A stretch of 64,000 nt of DNA from a virus, in IMG/VR virus record IMGVR_UViG_3300022848_000011, positions 21,363-85,362 of that record. One strand, given 5' to 3'. Of the stretch, positions 8,795-16,904 are shown piece after piece. Position 1 is the first letter of the stretch, and every line of letters begins with the position of its first letter. A program made the translations under genes and the position numbers. Under the pieces are notes generated by a model. The model was not told the origin of the DNA, did no database searches, and saw only the letters and a list, made by a program, of their open reading frames with translations.

Positions 8795-11700
8795 ATGAAC
8801 AGAATATTTCCACCATCTATAAATTATCCAAATGGACTTGACAATGATTATACATTGTTCCTAGTCCACAATACTACCGAATCTGTCTTATCTGAAAATA
8901 ATTCGGCTTGGGCTTTAGAAATAAGTATCGAGCCTGTTGATCCAGACCAATTAGAAATTTGGGCAGACAATGGGTTTGCTAATTTAAATGGGGAATTATT
9001 ATATTATGATACGGTAGAAAAAAACGAATTTGGCAAAGTAATTAAATTAAAAAATTGTGCTAGAAACATAGGTGGGAAACGAACTGTTTTTCAGAAAAAA
9101 GGAACTGATATACGAAGCTATGTCGTTGCTGAACACCATAACCAATTAACTCAATCTACTATTGCTACAGAAAGATTCTTAAAAGAAATAGAAGATCAGT
9201 TATTATTATTAAATGAAGAAAATACTTGTAAAGATGATGCTTTTTGCCCAGATGTTAATTTTAATATAGAAATCAATGAAGAATTAACTAATGATTGTGA
9301 TGGAATTGTTATTGATTATACAATAAACATAGATGGTGGGTTTTCTAATTTCGAGTTAGATTTTGGAGACGGAAGATCTACAAATAATCCTACTTCTGGA
9401 TCTTATACTTTTCCTAAAAACACAGTAATTGATCCTATCATTAAAATATCTAATAATAACTGCACAATAATACAATCTCCTTTAGTAAGAAATGAATCAA
9501 ATGAACCTCAAGAACAAATTGTCAATAATGTTAATTTAGTACCAATACCACAAATACCAGATTTGCCAGCTTTAACTGTTGGAGATTTAGATGTAGCTGT
9601 ACCGGAAATAGAATTTCCACAATTTTTTGGTCCATGTATCAATTTAAATGGATTTGAAATCAATCCAATTAATATACCTAGTATAATAAGCTTTGGTTCT
9701 CTTAATATTCCTAGTATTATAAATTTTAGTCCTCTTAATATACCAAGTATAATAAGCTTTGGTCCAGCCCCTAGTTTTAGTCCAATAGGCTTTGGTCCTA
9801 TAAGCATACCAAGTGTAATAAACTTTGGTATAGCCCCTAGTTTTAGCCCAATAGGATTTGGTCCTGTAAGTATACCAAGTATAATAAGCTTTGGTCCTGT
9901 AAGTATACCAAGTATAATAAGCTTTGGTCCAGCCCCTAGTTTTAGTCCAATAGGCTTTGGTCCTGCTCCTGAATTTAGTCCGATAGGATTTGGTCCTGCT
10001 CCTAGTTTTAGTCCAATAGGATTTGGGCCTGTAAGTGTACCAAGTATGATAAGTTTTGGACCTTTGAATATACCAAGTATGATAAGTTTTGGACCTTTGA
10101 ATATACCTAGTATAATAAGCTTTGGACCTCTTAATATACCAAGTGTAATAAGTCTTACTACAGTAGATTTCCCTAGTTTGATAGAATTTGGACCTGTTGA
10201 TTTCCCTAGTATGATTAACTTTGGGCCTGCTGATATTCCTTATATAATTACATTTGGACCTGTGGAAGTTCCTAGTATTATCGAATTTGGAACTGTTGAT
10301 ATACCTAGTATTATCGAATTTGGAGAAACGAATATACCTAGTGTTATTACATTTGGACCTGTTGATATTCCTAGTATTATTATATTTGGACCTGTTGATA
10401 TACCTAGTATTATTACATTTGAACCTGTTGATATACCTAGTATTATTACATTTGGACCTGTTGACATACCTAGTGTTATTACATTTGGACCTGTGAATAT
10501 TCCAGATGAAATTACATTTGGTCCTGTGGATTATATCCCAGATGAAATTGGTTTTGGTCCTGTTAATCTTCCCAGTGAAATTGGTTTTGGTCCTGTCAGT
10601 ATTCCCAGTGAAATTGGTTTTGGTCCTGTCAGTCTTCCCAGTGAAATTACATTTGGTCCTGTGGATATTCCAGACGAAATCACATTTGGAGAAGTAAGTA
10701 TTCCTAGTGAAATCACATTTGGAGAAGTAAGTATTCCTAGTGTTATTAACTTTGGCGAGGTAGCTTTTCCTAGTGTTATTAACTTTGGCGAGGTAACTCT
10801 ACCTAGTATTATAAACTTTGGTGAAGTGAGCATTCCTAGCGAAATCACATTCGGTGAAGTAAGTATTCCTAGTGAAATTAACTTCGGTCCTGCTCCTGAT
10901 ATTGGACCTGTTTCATTTGGTCCAGCACCATCTATAAGTGTCACTATACCTGATAGTATGGATTTGAATGTTGATTGGGGGACTATACCAATAATTACTA
11001 TAACTCCAACACACATTGATCCTATACATGTAAATGTTACCTTTGATCCAATGCCTCCCATCCCTCCCATATTAATCAGTTTCACGGGAGATGCTATTCC
11101 TGTTAATGTTGATTGGGGAATTATACCACCTGTAGGGGTGGTCTGGGGTCCTACACCTACAATCGATCCTATTCAATTTGGTCCTGCTAATATTTCACCT
11201 GTTCAATTTGGTCCTGCCAATATTTCACCTGTTCAATTTGGTCCTGCTCCACCGCTTACTGTTACTTGGGGTCCTACACCGACTTTAGAATGTAACGTAA
11301 CTGTTACTTGCCCAAACTCTGCCATGGCTGCACAATCGAATAAAAATTTCACTGAAGAAGACTTTGTAGATGATTTTGAATCGATGGAAATTGAAACTGA
11401 GGGAATTGGAATACCGTCAGAGATTATTATCAGGGCTCCTAAATTTCCTGAAATAAAAATACAGCATGATATTCCAGAATTCATCGAATTAAAAGCTCCA
11501 GATTCTATAGATCTTAATGTGAAACTAGAAAGCAATTTACCTAAATCGATTGAATTGAACTCTTCGAAACTGCCCAAATCAATCCAATTATTAACAAATG
11601 GATTAGAAAAAGGAATATTACTAGATTCTTCTAATGTTTCTATTAAACTTGAGATGCCTATGGAACTTCCAAAGTTACAAATAGATACAAGTAAATTATC

Positions 11701-11905
11701 AGAAGGCATACCTGTAACTGGAATTCCTGATTCGATCCAGGTAAATATGCCAAGTGAAATCACTGCAAAGTTTGAACTCCCTAAAGATTTAGAGGTTCCA
11801 TTAGTATTTAAGGGCGATCCCATTCCTCTTAAGCTCGACACTTCATCATTTAATGATGACGATGATGGACCTTGTTTTAGACTACAACCTTGTGGGAAAA
11901 ACTAA
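8795..11905 (+). CDS. Giant FGP/IPS-repeat fibre protein, third paralogue
   Basis: This 1036-residue protein starts with the module shared with the two upstream genes (TLFLVHNTTE, GELLYYDT, AEHHNQLTQSTIATERFL). A short Cys-containing PKD-like domain follows (~150-215, FELDFGDGRS). From ~residue 285 to ~820 it is almost entirely a ~10-residue repeat of the form [SIT]-F-G-P-[VA]-x-[IFL]-P-S-[IEV]-I. Such a strict Phe/Gly/Pro/Ile periodicity suggests a long fibrous rod, either a beta-solenoid or a polyproline-type assembly. The C-terminal ~200 residues are Lys/Ser/Leu-rich with repeating P-[KDS]-S-I-[QED]-L units. No homologue is recognised; the fibre role is inferred from operon position and repeat length. 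The last codon overlaps the next ATG (TAATG). Confidence 0.65.
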   Translation: MNRIFPPSINYPNGLDNDYTLFLVHNTTESVLSENNSAWALEISIEPVDPDQLEIWADNGFANLNGELLYYDTVEKNEFGKVIKLKNCARNIGGKRTVFQKKGTDIRSYVVAEHHNQLTQSTIATERFLKEIEDQLLLLNEENTCKDDAFCPDVNFNIEINEELTNDCDGIVIDYTINIDGGFSNFELDFGDGRSTNNPTSGSYTFPKNTVIDPIIKISNNNCTIIQSPLVRNESNEPQEQIVNNVNLVPIPQIPDLPALTVGDLDVAVPEIEFPQFFGPCINLNGFEINPINIPSIISFGSLNIPSIINFSPLNIPSIISFGPAPSFSPIGFGPISIPSVINFGIAPSFSPIGFGPVSIPSIISFGPVSIPSIISFGPAPSFSPIGFGPAPEFSPIGFGPAPSFSPIGFGPVSVPSMISFGPLNIPSMISFGPLNIPSIISFGPLNIPSVISLTTVDFPSLIEFGPVDFPSMINFGPADIPYIITFGPVEVPSIIEFGTVDIPSIIEFGETNIPSVITFGPVDIPSIIIFGPVDIPSIITFEPVDIPSIITFGPVDIPSVITFGPVNIPDEITFGPVDYIPDEIGFGPVNLPSEIGFGPVSIPSEIGFGPVSLPSEITFGPVDIPDEITFGEVSIPSEITFGEVSIPSVINFGEVAFPSVINFGEVTLPSIINFGEVSIPSEITFGEVSIPSEINFGPAPDIGPVSFGPAPSISVTIPDSMDLNVDWGTIPIITITPTHIDPIHVNVTFDPMPPIPPILISFTGDAIPVNVDWGIIPPVGVVWGPTPTIDPIQFGPANISPVQFGPANISPVQFGPAPPLTVTWGPTPTLECNVTVTCPNSAMAAQSNKNFTEEDFVDDFESMEIETEGIGIPSEIIIRAPKFPEIKIQHDIPEFIELKAPDSIDLNVKLESNLPKSIELNSSKLPKSIQLLTNGLEKGILLDSSNVSIKLEMPMELPKLQIDTSKLSEGIPVTGIPDSIQVNMPSEITAKFELPKDLEVPLVFKGDPIPLKLDTSSFNDDDDGPCFRLQPCGKN
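9658..11260 (+). repeat. Tandem ~30-bp coding repeat (FGPxxIPSxI)
   Basis: About fifty copies of a degenerate 30-bp unit encode F-G-P-x-x-I-P-S-x-I/E-I. Blocks of neighbouring units are nearly identical at the DNA level (for example 10360-10490 and 10800-10870), while variant cores (APSFSPIG, NIPSII, VDIPSII, SIPSEI, VSIPSEI) occur in runs. This points to stepwise expansion by slippage or unequal recombination. The frame is intact throughout. Confidence 0.9.
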
Positions 11906-12714
11906 TGAGAATAAAAAAATCTAATAATAACAGTTATGTTAATGAATCTGGATTTTGGATTAGGGATTTTACACAAATAAAAAATAGAAGTATTGATATA
12001 AATAAATTCTTTGATAAAGAAGATATGGATTTATTTATAAAAAACGAAAAAATGAATAAAAGATTAATGAAAGCAACTAAGCCTAAAGAACAAAAAAAAG
12101 TTTTGATTGTTTCTGATGGTTATGCTTTAAAGGAAAAACAATTATTTTTAGACAATATTGATAATAATACATATGTTATATTGACAAATAATTCTATTAG
12201 ATATTGGGAATTAAATCATAATATTTATTTGGTAAATAATCCATATGAAGATTGTCTCAAGTATATGTCTAGCAAGATTAAAAATTGTTTATCTTCATGT
12301 AGAACTAATCCTAATTACTTAAATAAAATTAAGTCAAATATTACTTTATATCAACCAACAAAAAATTCTTTTTATTCTGGGGTTTATGATTGGTATAATG
12401 TTAAATTAGATGATTATAGAAGTAGTATTACTGCTGCATTACATTATGCGTATTTAATGAATCCTGAAAGAATTTGTCTTTTATGTACTGATAGTTGCCA
12501 CGAAATTAAAAAACCTGGAATGGTTCAATCATTTTATGGTTTATATCAATATGAACAAAATTTTTTATCAGAAAAAATACTAGATACTATGTTGTTTTGG
12601 CTTCTTGATAAGGATGTAGATGTCAGAATTCATTCTTCTGGACATGAGTATAAAAACGCCAAATACATAGAAGAGGAAAATATATTAGATTTTATAGGTG
12701 GTAAAAATGAGTAA
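11905..12714 (+). CDS. DUF115/MAF-like glycan-transfer protein (tentative)
   Basis: The ATG at 11905, overlapping the upstream stop as TAATG, is preferred over an in-frame TTG at 11890. The ~269-residue protein has KVLIVSDGYALKEKQLFLDN, TYVILTNNSIRYW, then RSSITAALHYAYLMNPERICLLCTD. This order (a Rossmann-like strand with a glycine or aspartate turn, 'name' strand, then a T-A-x-x-A-A-x-x-L-x-P-x-x-I helix and strand) resembles the DUF115/6-hydroxymethylpterin-pyrophosphokinase-like fold of flagellin-glycosylating MAF proteins. Two SC cysteines (C-T-D-S-C) are present. It ends the fibre operon, so modification of the repeat fibre is conceivable, but the assignment rests on motif resemblance. 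Confidence 0.35.
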   Translation: MRIKKSNNNSYVNESGFWIRDFTQIKNRSIDINKFFDKEDMDLFIKNEKMNKRLMKATKPKEQKKVLIVSDGYALKEKQLFLDNIDNNTYVILTNNSIRYWELNHNIYLVNNPYEDCLKYMSSKIKNCLSSCRTNPNYLNKIKSNITLYQPTKNSFYSGVYDWYNVKLDDYRSSITAALHYAYLMNPERICLLCTDSCHEIKKPGMVQSFYGLYQYEQNFLSEKILDTMLFWLLDKDVDVRIHSSGHEYKNAKYIEEENILDFIGGKNE

Positions 12715-12976
12715 TTTCAGGGATTGGGAATTAGATCAACCAAATAAACCAAGTAAAAAACAGAATCGGTTAGTTGGGAGATACGTCGAGAGTAGAGTCA
12801 AATCGAAAAAGATTTACAATGAAATGGAAGAAGGCGAAGCAGATTCTTTAAAAGAACTGGTAATTGACTTTACTGGTAGTGGAGGAGTGATCAAGGAAGT
12901 AAATGGAGAGCATTATTTAATCGAAACAAAAGTAGGAAACTTCTTTATTCATAAACGATTCCTACGATTAATTTGA
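12707..12976 (+). CDS. Small hypothetical protein with F-R-D-W N-terminus
   Basis: The ATG at 12707 is preferred over an upstream GTG at 12698; it gives 89 residues beginning MSNFRDWELDQPNKPSKK. The gene overlaps the previous one by 8 nt. The N-terminus resembles, more weakly, the M-x-F-K-x-[WY]-L tag seen on several genes at 48.8-61.2 kb. The C-terminal half (VIKEVNGEHYLIETKVGNFFIHKRFLRLI) looks like a small beta-barrel. A weak terminator follows and the gene meets the opposite-strand gene tail to tail with a 28-bp overlap. Function unknown. Confidence 0.5.
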   Translation: MSNFRDWELDQPNKPSKKQNRLVGRYVESRVKSKKIYNEMEEGEADSLKELVIDFTGSGGVIKEVNGEHYLIETKVGNFFIHKRFLRLI

Positions 12977-13374
12977 TCGGAACCTTTTCTCAACATAGGT
13001 TTTTTTATATTAAGCTGATTCGCAACCACATTCGTAATTTTTGTGTTTGCGAATTTTTTTTGTGATCTAGATTCTAATTTGATTCCTTTCTTATTCAGAG
13101 AACTTTCCCAATCAGCTAAGTTTTTACCTATTTCTAGTTTTATTTCATTACTTCTTAAATCTTCTTTTGAAAGAGAGTTAATAAATTGGCTAACTTCCGC
13201 AGGAAGTAGTCGTAGATTACTTCCATTAATTTCTATTACACCTGTATTATTATTATCACAAGGAAAAGATTTAATTAATTTAGCTTCTTTTTGGTTTCTC
13301 TTTAGACTGTAAAGAAATAGGTAGTTCATAAATTTCTCGCAGGACGTAATCCAATACTTTTTGGGTGTTTTCAT
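12949..13374 (-). CDS. Hypothetical basic protein
   Basis: Up to 141 residues; the C-terminal part is strongly basic (KPMLRKGSDQINRRNRL). The first ~30 codons overlap a separate small - strand gene (13280-13441) in another frame, so the true start is probably internal: Met at 13329 (MNYLFLYSLKRN) or a later non-ATG codon. Helical segments (LLPAEVSQFINSLSKEDL) alternate with charged regions. No family recognised. It is convergent with the tail operon and slightly overlaps it. Confidence 0.45.
   Translation of the reverse strand: MKTPKKYWITSCEKFMNYLFLYSLKRNQKEAKLIKSFPCDNNNTGVIEINGSNLRLLPAEVSQFINSLSKEDLRSNEIKLEIGKNLADWESSLNKKGIKLESRSQKKFANTKITNVVANQLNIKKPMLRKGSDQINRRNRL
12981..13007 (+). terminator. 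Weak intrinsic terminator after the tail operon
   Basis: A 5-bp AACCT/AGGTT stem with an 11-nt loop is followed by seven Ts. It lies just after the stop at 12976 and inside the 3' end of the opposite-strand gene. The stem is short, so confidence is low. Confidence 0.35.
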
Positions 13375-13441
13375 CTTTATTAAAGTTAGACAGAAAAATA
13401 TTTAATGCTTTTTGGGATTCCTTAATGATATCTTTTTCCAT
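13280..13441 (-). CDS. Small 53-aa hypothetical protein
   Basis: Reading the minus strand from ATG at 13441 gives a 53-residue helical, charged peptide (MEKDIIKESQKALNIFLSNF, ending KEKPKRS). Its 3' end overlaps the start region of the 12949-13374 gene in another frame, the usual arrangement for coupled phage genes. It is divergent from the + strand gene at 13425. Coding status is suggested by composition and spacing only. Confidence 0.4.
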   Translation of the reverse strand: MEKDIIKESQKALNIFLSNFNKDENTQKVLDYVLREIYELPISLQSKEKPKRS

Positions 13442-13718
13442 TTTTCAACACACTTATAATAAAATTTGTATTTGTTACTTTGGTAATGATGCCTTAATTA
13501 TAAAACAATTATTCAAAATTATAAAAGAACTAGAAAAAAAACATCAAGATATAGTATTTAGTGTTTGTTTAAGAGATGATCTGGAAACCGAAGAAAAAAA
13601 CATAAAAAAAACAAATTTTAAAAAAAATGATTTTGGCTACACTTATGTATTAGAAGGAAGTCCGACAGACAACTTGGTAAATATTTTACGTAAAGATTTT
13701 GATATCTTTAATAAATAA
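13425..13718 (+). CDS. Small hypothetical protein
   Basis: About 98 residues from ATG 13425; an earlier in-frame start at 13365 would overlap the - strand genes heavily. It begins MISFSIFQHTYNKICICYFG, has a Lys-rich helix (LFKIIKELEKKHQD) and ends FGYTYVLEGSPTDNL. The layout of strand, helix, strand hints at a small alpha/beta fold. No family recognised. It lies alone between divergent small genes and the abundant-looking virion gene at 13772. Confidence 0.4.
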   Translation: MISFSIFQHTYNKICICYFGNDALIIKQLFKIIKELEKKHQDIVFSVCLRDDLETEEKNIKKTNFKKNDFGYTYVLEGSPTDNLVNILRKDFDIFNK

Positions 13719-13771
13719 TACCGAAGACGCAACAATTAAATAAGTTTTTTAAAATTCTATTGGAGAATTAG

Positions 13772-14347
13772 ATGAGTGTTTTTAAAGTTAAGTTAAGTAC
13801 TGGTAAGCAAGGTCGATTAGATATTGACCCAAGAACTAACGAGCCATTTGACGTTTCGAAGCAAAGAACCGTTTACGTAATGGGTCCTGGGAAAGTTAAT
13901 CGTAAATTGGTTGATGGTGAAACCTTCACCGATTGTAATTACTGGAAGAAGTTTGCTTATCCTGCTATGCCTTTGGATGAAGCATATCTTGAAGTCGTAA
14001 CTGATGATGGATCTGTTTACAGTGAAGATGGAAGTAATGTATATCCTAAGGTTTACGATCTTTCGGTTACTGCTACATCAACTTATGTTGATAATGCCGT
14101 TGATATCGTTGGTGATAATGGTAGTTATGCAATGTTTACACAAATCACTAACAAGCATGAAACTCAAGATTTAAAGATGAAGTTAAATGGAAGTGCTATT
14201 TTGGATCTTCCTGCTAACAGTGTCCAAGTTTTCAATGCAGGTGATTTGGATATCTCTAAGATTGAATTCGACAACAGTGAATCAGGTGCCGTTGGACCAG
14301 TATTAGTTCAAGTTGTTCTTTCAATTGCCTCTGGTTGTAACAGCTAA
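13772..14347 (+). CDS. Putative abundant virion protein
   Basis: This 191-residue protein has a good TTGGAGAA ribosome site. Codon use is shifted towards C-ending and GGT/GTT codons compared with the AT-rich neighbours, as also in the capsid gene and the 62.6-kb gene, which suggests strong expression. Residues 1-90 contain VYVMGPGKVNRKLVDGETF and YWKKFAYPAMP; the C-terminal ~100 residues look like a beta-sandwich (NGSYAMFTQITNKHETQD, NGSAILDLPANSVQVFNAGD). An intrinsic terminator follows directly, so it forms a single-gene unit. A head decoration or tail-tube-associated protein is plausible; the exact role is not identifiable from sequence. Confidence 0.55.
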   Translation: MSVFKVKLSTGKQGRLDIDPRTNEPFDVSKQRTVYVMGPGKVNRKLVDGETFTDCNYWKKFAYPAMPLDEAYLEVVTDDGSVYSEDGSNVYPKVYDLSVTATSTYVDNAVDIVGDNGSYAMFTQITNKHETQDLKMKLNGSAILDLPANSVQVFNAGDLDISKIEFDNSESGAVGPVLVQVVLSIASGCNS

Positions 14348-14370
14348 TTTCAGCTAATTAATCAAATACT

Positions 14371-14409
14371 ATAAGACTTGTGGATTATGTCTGCAAGTCT
14401 TATTTTTTT
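14371..14409 (+). terminator. Intrinsic terminator
   Basis: A perfect 10-bp stem, ATAAGACTTG paired with CAAGTCTTAT, with a 13-nt loop is followed by a T run (14404-14408). It sits 24 nt after the stop of the putative virion gene. Confidence 0.85.
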
Positions 14410-14425
14410 GTACTTTACTAAAATA

Positions 14426-15352
14426 ATGGTTAAAGTAATATCTAAGTCACCTATAATTAAAACAAAATTATCACCTATATCATATATAAAAAATTACAAT
14501 AAAATATTGTTAAAAAGACATACAGGTGGTCTTGGTGATATCTTGATGCATAGAATGTTATTCAAAAACATAAAAAAACAAATACCTAAATCCAAATTAC
14601 ACTTTGCATGTCCTTCTTACTATTTAAAGGCTGTTGAAGATTCTGAGTTTTTAGATCAAGTAATTGATGTAAATAATGTAAATGATTCAGAATATGCAGT
14701 TGTTTATACTACTACCCATCAAGCTAATAAATATGAATCATGCATAGCTCCAGAATCGGATAAACACAGATCTGATATTTGGGGGCAATCTTTTGGTTTA
14801 GAACTTAAATATCATGATATGGATTTTAACTTAAACCAAAATCTAATTAATCAATACAAAAATAAGTATGGAGATTTTATTTGTTTTTGCCCTGTTTCAG
14901 CTATATTAACCAAAAACCTTCTTAATCACCAAATAGATGTTTTTCTAGATAATTTCACAAATTTGATATGTTTGCATAAGAATAAAATAGATTATTTACC
15001 AAATAATCTTAAACAAATAAACAATACTTCTATAAGTGAGTGGATGCATATAATCGCTGCTTCAAAAGGTGTTATATCTGTTGATAGTGCAGCTTTTCAC
15101 ATGGCAGGTGGTTTAGGAAAGCCTTTACTTGGTATTTTTACATATGCAGATGGTACTATTTATGGCAAGTATTATGATCATATATTGATACAAAAACATA
15201 GAAAAAATGGAAATTGGGATTGTGGACCATGTTATTCTTGGTCTAATTGCTGTAAAACTAAACAAAATATAAAACCTTGTTTGACAGAAATTAGTAAATA
15301 TGAGTTGGTTGAAGGCATAAATACATTTAAAGATAAATATAATTTAAAATAA
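14426..15352 (+). CDS. Glycosyltransferase family 9-like (heptosyltransferase-like)
   Basis: ATG 14426 is chosen because an earlier in-frame start (14378) lies inside the terminator. The ~308-residue protein carries the GT9 hallmarks: an N-terminal RHTGGLGDILMHRMLF donor-loop motif (~residues 34-48) and, near ~225, GVISVDSAAFHMAGGLGKP followed by LLGIF, the S-x-D-x-x-x-x-H-[LM]-A motif of ADP-heptose:LPS heptosyltransferases. A C-terminal Cys cluster (WDCGPCYSWSNCCKTKQ) resembles that seen in some phage and bacterial GT9 proteins. Probable cytoplasmic transfer of a sugar to host LPS or a phage product. Similar genes occur in large phages near tail genes. Confidence 0.65.
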   Translation: MVKVISKSPIIKTKLSPISYIKNYNKILLKRHTGGLGDILMHRMLFKNIKKQIPKSKLHFACPSYYLKAVEDSEFLDQVIDVNNVNDSEYAVVYTTTHQANKYESCIAPESDKHRSDIWGQSFGLELKYHDMDFNLNQNLINQYKNKYGDFICFCPVSAILTKNLLNHQIDVFLDNFTNLICLHKNKIDYLPNNLKQINNTSISEWMHIIAASKGVISVDSAAFHMAGGLGKPLLGIFTYADGTIYGKYYDHILIQKHRKNGNWDCGPCYSWSNCCKTKQNIKPCLTEISKYELVEGINTFKDKYNLK

Positions 15353-15384
15353 TTGCTAAAGTTACTAATTTAAAGGTGAGGCTA

Positions 15385-15609
15385 ATGCCAAATTTAATTA
15401 AAACAGGAGATACAAAGATAATTACAAAAGATGGGGAAGTCTTTGTAAACATATCGTTGGAACTTAATATTAAATTAGATGGTAACAATTTGTCGATACA
15501 GGCAAATGATACTAATGAAATTAAAAAACAAGAAGATAAAACTGATTGGGTAATACCAAGTTTTAAAAGCAAAAATAAAAAGAAAATAAATTTTGGCGAT
15601 AAAGAATAA
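15385..15609 (+). CDS. Small hypothetical protein upstream of actin-like gene
   Basis: 74 residues from ATG 15385, preceded by AAAGGTGAG; an in-frame GTG at 15376 is less likely. It begins MPNLIKTGDTKIITKDGEVF, a short beta-rich region, then becomes Lys/Asp-rich (IKKQEDKTDWVIPSFKSK). It is 20 nt from the actin-like gene and in the same transcription unit. By position it could be an adaptor or DNA-binding partner, as in small plasmid partition cassettes, but no helix-turn-helix is apparent. Confidence 0.45.
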   Translation: MPNLIKTGDTKIITKDGEVFVNISLELNIKLDGNNLSIQANDTNEIKKQEDKTDWVIPSFKSKNKKKINFGDKE

Positions 15610-15629
15610 AATAATAGAAAGGTGATAAA

Positions 15630-16640
15630 ATGAATGTTTTGGGTTTCGATGTTGGTACTTACAATTTAATCTCTTGTTCAAGACAAGAAAACAATTACGA
15701 ATACAAAAGAGAAGTAAATGGTTTTGTCAAGTTAAATATTGAATCTAGAGCAATATTTAACATGATGGAAAAATCAGGCGTAAAATTAGTAGAATTCCCT
15801 GATGAAAACGTGGCTTATGCACTAGGAAAAAACGCTGTAGAAATGGCACGCACTTTACCTAATGTAGAATTGTTGCGTCCTATGAAAGATGGGTGTCTTA
15901 ATCCAAAAGAACATTATGCTCAAGAAATTATGAGTATGATGATTCACGGAATGATAGGAGAAATCGAACAAGACAATACAACTCTTTTTTATAGTGTCCC
16001 TGCGAATGCACTTAATGAAGAAACTGATGCTGATTACCATCAGAAAGTGTTACAACAAATTTTTGATGATTATGAAAGTGATCAGGGTTTTAAACTTGAT
16101 GCCAGACCAATCAATGAAGCATTAGCTCTTGTGTATGCAGAACTAGAAGAAAAAGCCTGGACGGGGATCGGGATCTCATGCGGGTCGGGGATGGTAAATA
16201 TTTGTTATTCTATATTTGGAGCACCCGTCTTCCAATTTTCTATTGTAAATAGTGGTGATTGGATTGATAAACAAGCATCAAAAGCATTAGGTGAAACAAC
16301 TACCACCTATGTAAATAGACAAAAAGAAAAAATCGACTTCACAATACAACAAGATGAGCTAGTTTTCAGAGCAATCAAAACTCAATATGAAATCATGATT
16401 CATAATACTGTTAATAAAATTGTTGAAGGATTCGAAAAAGCAGGACATAACACAAGAACAGATAAACCCGTTGATATTATTTTGGCTGGCGGAACCGCAA
16501 CTCCAAACGGATTCGAAGAATTGTTTAAAGAAGCATTAAATAAAGTTAAATTGCCGATTAAAGTTGGAGAAATTATCAAGCCCAAAGAACCAGTTAAATC
16601 AGTAGCAAGAGGTTGTTTGGTTGCTGCTGAAAATGCATAA
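15630..16640 (+). CDS. Actin-like ATPase (ParM/MreB superfamily)
   Basis: This 336-residue protein has the actin-fold signature motifs: phosphate-1 GFDVGTYNL (residues 5-13), connect-1 RPINEALALVYAE (~159-171), phosphate-2 GISCGSGMVNI (181-191) and the adenosine motif DIILAGGTATPNG (282-294). Length fits ParM/Alp proteins (320-360 aa). Such filaments move plasmids or, in phages, position DNA or shape the cell. Phosphate-2 has Cys-Gly-Ser-Gly rather than the usual D-x-G-G-G-T, a notable deviation. The DNA of this loop (about 16158-16195) is locally GC-rich, with GGG codons rare in the window. The neighbours are a 74-aa gene upstream and DUF5659-like and acidic-repeat genes downstream. Confidence 0.75.
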   Translation: MNVLGFDVGTYNLISCSRQENNYEYKREVNGFVKLNIESRAIFNMMEKSGVKLVEFPDENVAYALGKNAVEMARTLPNVELLRPMKDGCLNPKEHYAQEIMSMMIHGMIGEIEQDNTTLFYSVPANALNEETDADYHQKVLQQIFDDYESDQGFKLDARPINEALALVYAELEEKAWTGIGISCGSGMVNICYSIFGAPVFQFSIVNSGDWIDKQASKALGETTTTYVNRQKEKIDFTIQQDELVFRAIKTQYEIMIHNTVNKIVEGFEKAGHNTRTDKPVDIILAGGTATPNGFEELFKEALNKVKLPIKVGEIIKPKEPVKSVARGCLVAAENA

Positions 16641-16670
16641 TTAGTAAATTAAAAGAAAGAGAGAAAGAAT

Positions 16671-16904
16671 ATGGATAAGAAAGTTTCAGATTTAGGAGCA
16701 GGTGCCTATTTGTTAATGCATGGCTATAAAGTTATTGGAAGACAAGGCAGAGATATTATGTTTGAAGTAGAAGGTGAAAATGCAGATAGAGAATTCGAAG
16801 AAAGAAAGATGGAATACTTATCTAGCGAATTTCACAGATTTGATTCATATATAATGTCATTAAAGAAAATGAGTGATAATAGTTACTATGGTAAAAAAAG
16901 ATGA
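16671..16904 (+). CDS. DUF5659-like small protein
   Basis: This 77-residue protein has an AGAGAGAAAG ribosome site. The core AYLLMHGYKVIGRQGRDIMF (residues ~13-32) matches my memory of a small phage family (DUF5659): a helix with A-x-[FY]-L-x-x-x-G, then a strand and a basic residue. The function of the family is not known. It lies between the actin-like gene and the acidic-repeat gene, and overlaps the latter's start by 4 nt. Confidence 0.5.
   Translation: MDKKVSDLGAGAYLLMHGYKVIGRQGRDIMFEVEGENADREFEERKMEYLSSEFHRFDSYIMSLKKMSDNSYYGKKR

Noticed and set aside
10240-11085. Long open frames in other frames and on the minus strand of the FGP repeat
   Set aside because: They arise from the 30-bp repeat (multiple of three), which keeps all frames open; they have no ribosome site or domain.
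13043-13312. 89-codon + strand frame between tail operon and next gene
   Set aside because: It lies antisense to the 12949-13374 gene, which has basic, phage-like composition; neither start nor ribosome site supports the + frame.
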